Of a stretch of DNA of 64,000 nt, positions 55,168 to 64,000 are shown piece by piece. The translations under genes and the position numbers were made by a program. A model generated the notes under the pieces. The model was not told where the DNA came from and ran no database searches. It saw only the letters and a list, made by a program, of their open reading frames with translations. This stretch comes from Rhodocyclaceae bacterium (GTDB lineage: Bacteria; Pseudomonadota; Gammaproteobacteria; Burkholderiales; Rhodocyclaceae), in assembly GCA_016718525.1 (NCBI GenBank), contig JADKDD010000001.1:806001-870000 (forward strand). The letters run 5' to 3'. Every line of letters begins with the position of its first letter. The stretch's first letter is position 1.

Positions 55168-57778
55168 ATGATCTCGTTTGCAAAAGAAACCCTGCCAATC
55201 AGTTTAGAAGTGGAGATGCGGCACTCGTATCTTGACTACGCAATGAGTGTCATTGTCGGTCGCGCGCTGCCAGACGCCCGCGATGGGCTAAAGCCCGTTC
55301 ATCGTCGTGTCTTGTACGCGATGCACGAGTTGAATAACGACTGGAATCGGGCGTACAAGAAGTCTGCGCGTATCGTTGGTGACGTAATTGGTAAGTATCA
55401 CCCGCATGGTGATACGGCGGTGTATGACACGATCGTTCGCATGGCACAGGATTTCAGTCTGCGCTATATGCTGGTCGATGGTCAGGGAAACTTCGGGTCT
55501 GTTGACGGCGACAATGCCGCGGCGATGCGTTACACCGAGATTCGCATGGCGCGAATCGGTCAGGAATTGCTGATCGATCTGGACAAAGAGACGGTTGATT
55601 TTGGCCCGAACTATGACGGATCGGAACATGAACCGTTAATTCTCCCGGCGCGTATACCAAACCTGCTGATTAACGGTTCATCCGGCATTGCCGTCGGCAT
55701 GGCGACCAATATTCCACCGCACAATCTGGTTGAAGTGGTGAATGCCTGCCTTGCCGTCCTGGGCGACCCGTCTATTTCAATTGAAGACTTGATCAAAATT
55801 GTCCCGGCGCCGGATTTCCCCACGGCCGGCATCATCTATGGCACTTCGGGTGTTCGTGATGGATATCTCACCGGTCGTGGCCGCGTGGTGATGCGTGCCC
55901 GTACGCACATTGAAGACATCAAGAATAGCGGGCGTCAGGCGATCATCGTCGATGAGCTGCCGTACCAGGTCAACAAGAAGACGCTGCAGGAGAAAATTGC
56001 CGAACTGGTGCACGAGAAGAAGATCGACGGAATCGCGCATATACAGGATGAGTCAGACAAATCCGGAATGCGGCTGGTGATTGAGTTGAAGCGCGACCAG
56101 GTGCCTGAAGTGGTGCTGAACCATCTGTACAAGCACACCCAATTGCAAGATACCTTTGGCATGAATATGGTGGCGTTGGTTGATGGTCGCCCGCGACTGC
56201 TCAATCTCGCGGACATGCTCGAGTGCTTCCTCTCGCATCGTCGCGAAGTGGTTACACGCCGTACAGTATTTGAGTTGCGCAAGGCTCGTGAGCGAGGGCA
56301 CGTGCTGGAAGGGTTGGCGGTTGCGCTGTCCAACGTGGATGAAATCATTGCCCTGATCAAGGCGTCACCAACGCCGCCAGATGCCAAGCGCGGCCTGATG
56401 GCGCGCAGCTGGCCGTCAAATCTGGTTCAGGAGATGATTGCGCGCACCAGCCCGGAGGCCTCGCGTCCGGATGGATTGGCTCCCGAGTTCGGCTACTCAC
56501 CGCAGGGGTATCTGCTGTCCGACGCTCAAGCTCAGGCCATATTGGAATTGCGCCTGCAGCGCCTGACCGGCCTGGAACAGGACAAGATATTGGCCGAGTA
56601 CGGCGAAGTCATGATTCAAATTGTTGATCTGCTCGATATTCTGGCCCGACCTGAGCGCATTACGGTAATTATCGGCGATGAACTCCGGGCGGCGATGGCG
56701 CAATTTGGCGACGCTCGCCGTTCGGAAATTGTGCTGAATACCTCGGACATCAATATCGAAGATCTGATTCAGCGTGAGGATATGGTGGTGACCTTGTCGC
56801 ACGCTGGCTACATTAAGCGGCAACCGTTAGCAGATTACCGGGCGCAGCGGCGCGGCGGTCGCGGCAAGCAGGCGGCGTCAATCAAGGATGATGATTTTGT
56901 TGACCAGCTGTTTATCGCCAACACGCATGACTTTATTCTGTGCTTTTCAACCCAGGGGCGCGTGTACTGGCTGAAGGTTTACGAGGCGCCAGAAGGTGCG
57001 CGCCATGCGCGCGGCAAGCCGATTGTGAATTTGTTCCCGCTCGAAGAAAACGAGAAGATCACCGCGATTTTGCCGGTCAAGGAATTCGATGAGGCGCACT
57101 TTGTTTTCATGGCGACGGCATTTGGAACAGTCAAGAAAACGGCGCTGACGCATTTCGACAATCCACGCAAGGCCGGGATCATAGCGGTTGAACTTGACGA
57201 GGGCGACCACCTGATCGGGGTTGCGATTACTGACGGCCAGTGTGATGTGATGCTGTTCTCTGATGCTGGCAAGGCTGTGCGATTTGCCGAGGATGATGTG
57301 AGGCCGCTGGGTCGCAAGACCCGTGGTGTTCGCGGCATGATGCTCGAAGATGCGCAGCACGTGATATCAATGCTGGTTGCTTCTGATGAGTTGGATTCGG
57401 TGCTGACTGCCACCGAAAACGGATTTGGCAAACGCACTGCAATCGCTGAATACACACGACATGGACGCGGTACCAAAGGGCATGATCGCGATCCAGCAAT
57501 CGGAACGCAATGGTCGAGTAGTCGGTGCGGTATTGGTTCGACCGGAAGATGAAGTTATGTTGATTTCAACTGGCGGTGTGCTGATTCGGACGCTGGTCGA
57601 GCAAGTTCGTGAAATGGGTCGTTCGACCCAAGGAGTCCGTCTCATCAATCTCGATGACGGTACTTCGTTGGCTGGAATTGAAAAGGTTATCGAAGCCGAA
57701 ATTTCGCCTGGTATGGATGCAGGGATAGAGCCTGGCGAGAGTGCGGAAGACGGGCAGGACGACGCGGCAGAAGAGTAA
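55168..57778 (+). CDS. gyrA: DNA gyrase subunit A, frameshifted near the 3' end
   Basis: The protein is GyrA of about 870 residues. The N-terminal cleavage domain contains GRALPDARDGLKPVHRRVL, the active-site Tyr in AAMRYTEIRM (about 122) and the quinolone region HPHGDTAVYDTIVRMAQ. The C-terminal beta-pinwheel has the GyrA box QRRGGRGKQ. The frame shifts near 57479, where GGG should be GG: HGRGTKG then MIAIQQSERNGRVVGAVLV continues in the next frame to 57778. GyrA is essential, so the shift is almost surely a sequence error. serC follows in the same direction. Confidence 0.95.
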
Positions 57779-57793
57779 TTGCAAATCGACGCG

Positions 57794-57846
57794 TTGCCAG
57801 TTGGTGCTGGTGATGGAATGGCCCGTTCATCGGCCATACGCCGTTA
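57794..57846 (+). repeat. Expanded VGAG repeat between gyrA and serC
   Basis: The left half GCCAGTTGGTGCTGG (57795-57809) and right half ACGCCGTTAA (57837-57846) are the same as in other copies. Here they are separated by 27 bases, not 4. The insert contains an inverted repeat, ATGGCC...GGCCAT, that can form a hairpin. The copy fills most of the gyrA-serC gap and ends 22 bases before the serC ATG. Confidence 0.75.
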
Positions 57847-57868
57847 ATACGAATGTCTTACTAGGGAG

Positions 57869-58952
57869 ATGTCTGTGGCACGATTGTTCAATTTCAGTGC
57901 GGGCCCCGGGGTGTTGCCGGAAGAAGTTTTACAGCAAGCTGCTGACGAAATGCTGGATTGGCATGGTAGCGGTCAGTCAGTGATGGAAATGAGTCATCGT
58001 GGGAAGGAGTTCATCTCCATCGCCGAGCAAACCGAGGCGGAACTGCGCGAATTGTTGGCCATACCAAGCAATTGCAAGGTTCTGTTTTTGCAGGGTGGTG
58101 CGACTTTGCAATTCGAGATGGTGCCGCAGCATCTGCTCGTCGGACATGCTTCTGCCGATTACATCCATACCGGCGAATGGGCCAAGAAGGCCATCAAGGA
58201 AGCCAAGGCCGTGGGCAAGGTCAACATCATCGCCTCAAGCGAAGATCGAAAATTTACCTACGCGCCGAGAGGTTGGAGCCCAACACCAGGCGCCGCCTAT
58301 GTGCACTATACGGCCAACGAGACCATCGGCGGTGTCGAGTTTCACTGGACGCCGGATACGGGATCAACACCGCTGGTGTGTGACATGTCATCCAATATTC
58401 TGAGCAAGCCGATTGATGTCAGCAAATACGGGTTGATTTATGCCGGGGCGCAAAAGAATATTGGACCAGCCGGTTTGACCATAGTCATCGTTCGCGATGA
58501 CCTAATCGGCAAGGCGAACCCTGCGCCCTCGACCATGATGAATTACAAGACTCACGCGGATGCCGAATCGATGCACAATACGCCACCGACCTACGGAATT
58601 TACATTGCCGGATTGGTATTTCCAGTGGTTGAAGCGCAAGGGTGGTTTGGCGGCGATTGAGCAATTGAACATTGCGAAAGCCAATACGCTTTACTCGTAT
58701 CTCGATGCGACCGATTTTTACAACAATCCCATCGATAAAGCAGACCGGTCGCGGATGAACATTCCATTCACCCTGAAAGATGAAGCTCTTGATGAGCCGT
58801 TTTTGGCCGGCGCCAAGAAAGCGGGCATGCTGCAACTCAAGGGTCATCGATCTGTTGGTGGAATGCGTGCGTCGATGTACAACGCAATGCCGCTTGCTGG
58901 AGTTCAACACTTGGTGAGCTACATGAAGGACTTCGAGAAGCAACATGGCTGA
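57869..58952 (+). CDS. serC: Phosphoserine aminotransferase SerC, frameshifted
   Basis: SerC converts 3-phosphohydroxypyruvate to phosphoserine (serine synthesis) and acts in pyridoxal phosphate synthesis. The protein begins with LFNFSAGPGVLPEEVLQQA and has LFLQGGATLQFEMVP. The PLP-binding Lys lies in YGLIYAGAQKNIGPAG, and the C-terminal part ends GHRSVGGMRASMYNAM. The frame changes near 58619, where TTT should be TT, giving AGLVFQWLKRKGGLAAIEQL. Its end overlaps the next gene's start. The break is likely an error. Confidence 0.93.
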
Positions 58953-60287
58953 TAGGGCGAGCAATTCTTATCGCGTGTTGGTGCTGAATCAGATTTCCGC
59001 CAGCGGCTTGAAACGCTTGCCTGGTGAGAGTTATACCGTGGCCAAAGATATCAGTGACCCGGATGCCGTTCTGGTCCGATCTGCCGATATGCATACGTTC
59101 GAAATTGCGCCGACCGTGAAGGCGATCGCACGCGCGGGGGCTGGTACCAACAACATTCCCGTGGCCGCGATGAGCGCTCGCGGTGTGCCAGTATTCAATG
59201 CTCCGGGAGCCAATGCGAATGCCGTTAAAGAATTGGTCCTGGCAGGGCTGTTGATGGCAGCGCGAAATTTGTCCGGCGCAATGCGCTTCGTCTCCGAGCT
59301 TGATGCAAAGGCGCCGGACATGGACAAACGGGTCGAGGACGGCAAGAAGAATTTCGCCGGGATCGAACTAAGCGGACACACCTTGGGTGTGATTGGTCTT
59401 GGAAAAATTGGTTGTCTGGTTGCGGACGCAGCGATCAAGCTTGGCATGAATGTGCTCGGTCATGATCCGGAAATCACAGTCGATGCGGCCTGGAGTCTGC
59501 CATCACAGGTAAAAAGGCAAACAGCGTGGCCGAAGTATTAAAGGGCTCCCACTTTGTAACGCTTCACGTACCAATGATCGCAGCTACGCGACACATGCTT
59601 AACGCCGAAAATCTCGACCATATGCGCCATGGCGCTGTATTGCTCAACTTCTCCCGTGAAGCGGTGGTGGATGAGTCGGCAGTAATTGCAGCGCTGGACG
59701 CGAAAAAACTTAGTGCCTACGTATGTGACTTTCCCAGCCCGCAACTCAATGCCCATCCGAATGTGATTGCTTTGCCGCATCTGGGTGCCTCTACACGCGA
59801 GGCCGAGGAGAACTGCGCTTTGATGGTGGTTGATCAACTGCGCGACTATCTCGAGCACGGCAATGTGCAGAATGCGGTCAATTTTCCGAATGTGACAATG
59901 GCGCGGGAGTCGGCGTATCGGATCGCGATCGCCAATTCCAATGTTCCGAATATGCTTGGACAAATTTCTACCGCGATGGCAAGCGCCGGCCTCAATATCC
60001 ACAATATGGTGAATAAGTCGCGCGGTGACATGGCATACACTTTAGTTGATGTCGACAGCCCGGTGCCTGCGGACGTTACGGACGGCATTGCACGAATTCA
60101 GGGCGTATTGTCGGTACGCTACTTGCCCACCACGACCCAGGGAGTTGCATCGTGGCCGATCCGTTTCAAGAGACCGAAGCTGAAAGACTCGAATTGCGTC
60201 GTTTGCGCGATTCGATTGATCAGATTGACGATCAATTGCTGCAGCTCATCAATGAACGCGCACAATTGGCGCATCAGATCGGCGTAA
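58945..60287 (+). CDS. serA: D-3-phosphoglycerate dehydrogenase-like protein, frameshifted
   Basis: The protein is a D-2-hydroxyacid dehydrogenase of the phosphoglycerate dehydrogenase type. It has RAGAGTNNIPVAAMSARG, the NAD motif TLGVIGLGKIG, catalytic His in ALPHLGASTREAEENCA, and a C-terminal ACT-like region (LNIHNMVNKSRGDMAYTLVD). The frame changes near 59513, where five A residues should be six (VKKANSVAEVL). As read, the frame runs to 60287 across the start of pheA. The true end is probably near 60150, so a second small error there is likely. Adjacency to serC fits serine synthesis. Confidence 0.85.
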
Positions 60288-61250
60288 TTAAACAAGGCAA
60301 CATTTATCGTCCAGAGCGCGAGTCTCAGGTTCTCCAGCGTCTTGGCGAAGCCAATCCCGGACCCTTGCCGGCGGCTGCAGTGCAGCGGATAGCACGTGAG
60401 GTGATGTCTGCATGTTTGGCACTAGAGCAGCCACTGCAGATTGCCTATCTCGGACCCGAGGGAACCTTCTCGGAAACCGCAGCACGGATACATTTTGGTG
60501 GTGCGCCAACTTTAATTGCCTGTGCCGGAATCGAAGATGCGTTTCGTGCTGTCGAGGCGGGTAACGTCGATTACGCCGTGGTTCCGGTTGAGAACTCGAC
60601 CGAGGGCGCCGTTGGTCGCACGCTGGATTTATTGGTCAGTTCGCCGCTGAAGATTTGCGGCGAAGTCAATCTGCCGATTCATCAGAATCTATTATCACTG
60701 GCGGCCTCAATGACCAGCATTACCCGTATTTACTCGCACACGCAATCGCTGGCACAGTGTCACGAATGGATTAATCGACAACTGCCGTTGGTGCCGCGTA
60801 CGCCGGTGGCCAGTAATGCCGAGGCAGCACGGATGGCAGCGGAGGATCCGCGGACGGCAGCGATCGCGGGTGAGGCGGCCGGTCGCCGCTATGGTCTCAA
60901 AACACTGGCAGCGAATATTGAAGATGATCCGAACAACACTACCCGATTCCTTGTTCTTGGCCGTCACGATGCCGGTCCTTCCGGACGTGACAAAACCTCG
61001 TTGGTTTGTTCGGCACAGAACAAGGCGGGCGCCATGCATGACTTGCTGGCGCCTCTTGCGACGCATGGCGTATCGATGACCAAGTTCGAGTCCCGGCCGG
61101 CCCGCGGGATGGGTGGCGGACGTTGGCAGTATGTTTTTTGTTGATGTGGAAGGTCATCAGGCTGACCCACCGCTAGCCGCCGCACTGGTAGATTTTGCAT
61201 CACGCGCTGGATTCATCAAGATTCTCGGTTCGTATCCGGTTGCTCATTGA
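60152..61250 (+). CDS. pheA: Bifunctional chorismate mutase/prephenate dehydratase PheA, frameshifted
   Basis: The N-terminal AroQ-type chorismate mutase helix bundle (RLRDSIDQIDDQLLQLINER, RPERESQVL) is followed by prephenate dehydratase with AYLGPEGTFSETAA and VVPVENSTEGAVGRTLDLL. The catalytic TRF motif (NNTTRFLVLG) and an ACT regulatory domain with the ESRPARG motif follow. It leads to phenylalanine. The start is GTG at 60152. The frame changes near 61135 in a run of six T residues; continuing gives VDVEGHQADPPLAAALVDFA and a stop at 61250. The break is likely an error. Confidence 0.93.
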
Positions 61251-61262
61251 GGATCAAGGGCA

Positions 61263-62355
61263 ATGACGCTGCTGTCCCACATTCCTGCACATATCCACCA
61301 ATTTCACCCTATGTGCCCGGCAAGCCAATAACGGCCTTGTCGCGAGAGACCGGGGTACCGATCGAACAGATCATCAGCTTGCCTCGAACGAAAACCCGCT
61401 CGGGATGAGTCCGATGGCGCGCCGTGCAGCATCGCAGATATTAAGTGGTAGCGAACGCTACCCTGATCAGTTCGATCTGATAGCCAAAATCAGTAAAAGC
61501 TTGAAGTAACTCCGAATCAAGTCGCGCTGGGCAATGGATCCAACGATGTTTTGGACTTGGCGGCACGCGTTTTTTTGACGCCGGGGACTTCTGCGGTCAT
61601 GTCGCAATATGCATTTGCGGTCTATCCAATTTCCACGACTGCAGCAGGCGCACGCTGCATAGTCGTCCCTGCACTTGATTATGGTCACGATCTGGCCGCA
61701 ATGGCGGCAGCGATTGAGGCGACCACGCGACTGGTGTGGATCGCCAATCCCAATAATCCGACTGGAAATTTCCTGCCTTATCCGCAATTGAAATCTTTCA
61801 TGGCGGAGGTGCCGAAGGACGTCGCTGTGGTGCTCGATGAAGCCTACAACGAGTATTTGCCTCCTCACATGCGTGATGACGCAACACACTGGCTGAATGA
61901 ATTCCCGAATCTGATCATCACCAGAACCTTCTCAAAAATCTACGGTCTGGCCGGCCTGCGGGGTGGGATACGCTGTCGCTGCGCCCGATGTCGTTGATTT
62001 GCTCAATCGCGTGCGGCAGCCATTCAATGTCAATAGTCTGGCGCTCGCCGCTGCCAATGCGGCAATGGATGATCACGAGTTTCTACATAAGAGCTACGAG
62101 CAAAATCAGCGTGGCATGGCGCAAATCCTTGACGGACTTGGCCGCATGGGATTGTCATACATTGAGCCGCACGGGAATTTCGTTACCTTTGCGGTTGCTG
62201 ACGCCGCGCAAGTCAATGCCCGACTATTACAGCTGGGCGTAATTGTGCGTCCGATTGCCGGCTATGGATTACCGAACCATTTACGTGTGACCATCGGTTT
62301 GGATGTCGAGAACTCACGCTTTCTGGAAGCGCTGACGGTGGCGTTGCTCGATTGA
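61263..62355 (+). CDS. hisC: Histidinol-phosphate/aromatic aminotransferase HisC, multiply frameshifted
   Basis: The protein is a class I/II PLP aminotransferase of about 363 residues after repair: ASNENPLGMSP, LGNGSNDVLDL, IANPNNPTG, the cofactor-binding Asp in VVLDEAYNEY, the PLP Lys in RTFSKIYGLAGLR, and the terminal Arg in NHLRVTIG. Located between pheA and tyrA, it may serve aromatic amino acid as well as histidine synthesis. Four frame changes are needed, near 61308, 61380, 61505 and 61961, all at C or G runs or doublets. Such a dense set in one gene points to sequence error. Confidence 0.88.
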
Positions 62356-63241
62356 TGACAAAGGCGCCAAAACGAATCGTTGTTGCGGGTGTTGGATTGA
62401 TCGGTGGATCCTTTGCGTTGGCACGCAAGGCTTGCGGTGGTGATTGTGTAATCGTTGGCATCGGGCGCACTCGCGCTTCACTGGACAACGCCAAACGGCT
62501 TGCGGTAATTGACCTGGTCGCCGACCATTGGGCCAATGCGATGAAAGGTGCGGATTTGGTCCTGTTGGCAATGCCAGTCGGCCAAATGGAGAAGTGCCTT
62601 CGTGATTTGGCGCCATTTTTGGAACCTGAAACACTTGTCACCGACGCCGGGAGTACCAAGTCCGATGTGGTTGCGGCGGCGCGCGCGGCCTTGGGTCCCA
62701 AAGTCAAGCAGTTCATTCCTGCCCATCCAATTGCCGGTGCGGAAAAGAGCGGGGTCGATGCAGCAACCGCGACGCTGTTTAGACAACGGCGTGTGGTGTT
62801 GACACCTTTGCCTGAGAACTCAGTGGAAAGCGTGTTGGCGATTCGCCAGATTTGGGAACAATGCGGCGCACGAGTCTCCGGAACTCACGGCCGAGAATCA
62901 TGACCGAATTTTTGCCGCCGTCAGTCATCTGCCACATGTACTGGCATTTGCGTTGGTGGATGAATTTGCCAGGCGGGAAAACGCCGATGAACTGTTCTCG
63001 TTCGCAGCTGGCGGCTTTCGCGACTTCACACGAATTGCCAGTAGCCATCCCGAAATGTGGCGCGATATGTGTGGCCAATCGTCAGCAACTGCTTGCGGAA
63101 TTGGATGCCTACATGGCGCAGTTGATGCGGACGCGTGTCTTGCTTGCGAGCGGGGACGCGCAGGGACTTGAGAATGTATTTACCTCGGCACGCAATCGTC
63201 GTGATACGTGGCTGGAGTCGAACACCCCGATGGGCGCTTAA
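62355..63241 (+). CDS. tyrA: Prephenate/arogenate dehydrogenase TyrA, frameshifted
   Basis: The protein has the NAD-binding motif VVAGVGLIGGSFALA, VLLAMPVGQM and the prephenate site HPIAGAEKSG. The C-terminal helical part is HLPHVLAFALVDEFARREN and FTRIASSHPEMWRDMC, then LLAELDAYMAQL. It oxidises prephenate or arogenate on the way to tyrosine. Frame changes are needed near 62880 and 63068. The ATG at 62355 overlaps the hisC stop by one base (TGATG), so translation is coupled. Confidence 0.9.
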
Positions 63242-63262
63242 CTTGGACTTGGTTGGTCGTCC

Positions 63263-64000
63263 ATGAGTCATATAGATATTCCGCGACTAAAGCGTGCCGC
63301 CGGTGTAATTTCACTGCCGGGCTCCAAGAGTATTTCGAATCGTACGCTCTTGTTGGCTGCACTGGCGGAAGGCGAGACAGAAATCCATGGCCTGTTGGAT
63401 TCGGACGACACGCGCGTCATGTTGGCGGCATTGGCGAACTTGGGAGTCAAAGCGTCAGTTGGTGCTGGCAGCACGCCGTCAAATACCCCTACGCGAGTAA
63501 TCAATGGTTCGGGCGGGCAATTTTCTGTCAGGTCGGCAGAACTTTTTATGGGTAACGCCGGAACCGCAATTCGCCCCTTGACAGCAGCATTGGCGCTGAT
63601 GGGTGGTCACTACGAGCTATCCGGTGTACAGCGCATGCATGAGCGACCGATCGGGGATCTGGTCGATGGATTGCGGCAGATCGGGGCGGATATCTCATAC
63701 CTCGAAAACGAAGGATTTCCGCCAATTTCAATCCGGCCAGCACGATTGAAGCTTGATGCACCGATTCGTATCCGTGGCGATGTGTCATCGCAATTCTTGA
63801 CTGCGTTATTGATGGCGTTGCCGCTGATCAAACAGGATGCAGTGGTCGAGCTGACAACTGAACTGATTTCGAAACCCTACGTCGAAATAACCTTGAACCT
63901 GATGGCCCGTTTCGGGGTCGAGGTTGAGCGCGACGGATGGCAGCGATTCTCTATTTTGGCCGGACAAAGCTACATTAGTCCGGGGTGATCCATGTCGAAG
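63263..64000 (+). CDS. aroA: EPSP synthase AroA (partial, with repeat-derived insert)
   Basis: AroA makes 5-enolpyruvylshikimate 3-phosphate in the shikimate pathway. The N-terminal motif LPGSKSISNRTLLLAALAEG (phosphate-binding Lys/Ser), LFMGNAGTAIRPLTAALAL (active-site Gly-Asn-Ala-Gly loop) and SSQFLTALLMALPL are all present. Between LGVKA and RVINGSGG the protein has SVGAGSTPSNTPT, encoded by the interspersed repeat. This makes the segment about six residues longer than in E. coli AroA. The frame changes at about 63983, where one more G would continue SPGVIHVEG. The gene runs past the window edge. Confidence 0.9.
63453..63483 (+). repeat. Interspersed VGAG repeat, in-frame copy inside aroA
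   Basis: The sequence is GTCAGTTGGTGCTGG, then CAGC, then ACGCCGTCAAA. It is read as SVGAGSTPSN. It is nearly identical to the copy beside selD (23240) and close to the copy in phnE (9167), both read in the same frame. Confidence 0.88.

Noticed and set aside
55400..55445. Thr at the position of E. coli GyrA Ser83 as a quinolone-resistance mutation
   Set aside because: Thr is, as far as I recall, a normal residue there in many Betaproteobacteria, so resistance cannot be inferred.
58976..58990. GTTGGTGCTG at the start of the serA-like gene as a repeat copy
   Set aside because: The match is 10 bases with no second half, and it encodes the expected RVLVLNQ segment of the family.

Overview
The window reads as a chromosomal segment of a betaproteobacterium, probably from the Burkholderiales/Nitrosomonadales side. 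The evidence is the ubiG, ompA-like, deaminase, gyrA, serC, serA-like, pheA, hisC, tyrA, aroA block at 52-64 kb, a tmRNA with proteolysis tag ANDERFALAA encoded in permuted (two-piece) order, and a tRNA-Thr. No plasmid, phage or insertion-sequence genes are seen.

Layout. 0-3 kb (minus): an export operon with a c-type cytochrome, a Tat-exported thiamine-diphosphate enzyme, a hypothetical protein and the start of a secreted protein. 3-7.4 kb: an HSL-type esterase, a DoxX protein, a GGDEF/EAL protein and a small hypothetical. 7.5-25.6 kb: a selenium-centred region with a PhnDCEE-type ABC transporter (putative selenium oxyanion importer), egtD, an AarF/UbiB-like kinase, a divergent senA/senB pair and a flavoprotein-SelD fusion. 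Together these would import selenium, make selenophosphate, make hercynine and a selenosugar, and join them into selenoneine. A run of same-strand, mostly unknown genes (17.2-22.9 kb) lies between senB and selD. Its imperfect palindromes resemble integron attC sites, and its first gene is an MddA-like methyltransferase.

25.8-31.6 kb: a response regulator facing a 7TM sensor kinase, then a two-subunit molybdenum hydroxylase. 31.6-38.3 kb: a frameshifted XRE regulator, a DUF2834 protein, two exported sulfatases and a short-chain dehydrogenase. 38.5-46.8 kb: an eight-haem cytochrome with TPR tail, a flavin monooxygenase/amidohydrolase pair, a YhhN protein, an alpha/beta hydrolase, a YdcH protein and a CBS protein. 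46.9-51.3 kb: a PAS sensor kinase/LuxR-type regulator pair, acyl-CoA-binding protein and wax-ester synthase-like acyltransferase. 51.4-52 kb: tRNA-Thr and ssrA. 52-64 kb: the housekeeping and aromatic/serine biosynthesis block.

Two features cut across the window. First, a short interspersed repeat (core CAGTTGGTGCTGG, then about 4 bases, then ACGCCGTYAA) occurs about eight times in 64 kb. Some copies are intergenic; others lie inside coding regions in one reading frame, giving VGAG-type peptides in AroA, a PhnE permease and a small secreted ORF. Second, from about 44.4 kb onward nearly every long gene is interrupted by one or more single-base frameshifts, mostly at short homopolymers. Essential genes such as gyrA and aroA are hit, so these are best read as sequence errors rather than real pseudogenes. 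Only one comparable break is seen in the first 44 kb.
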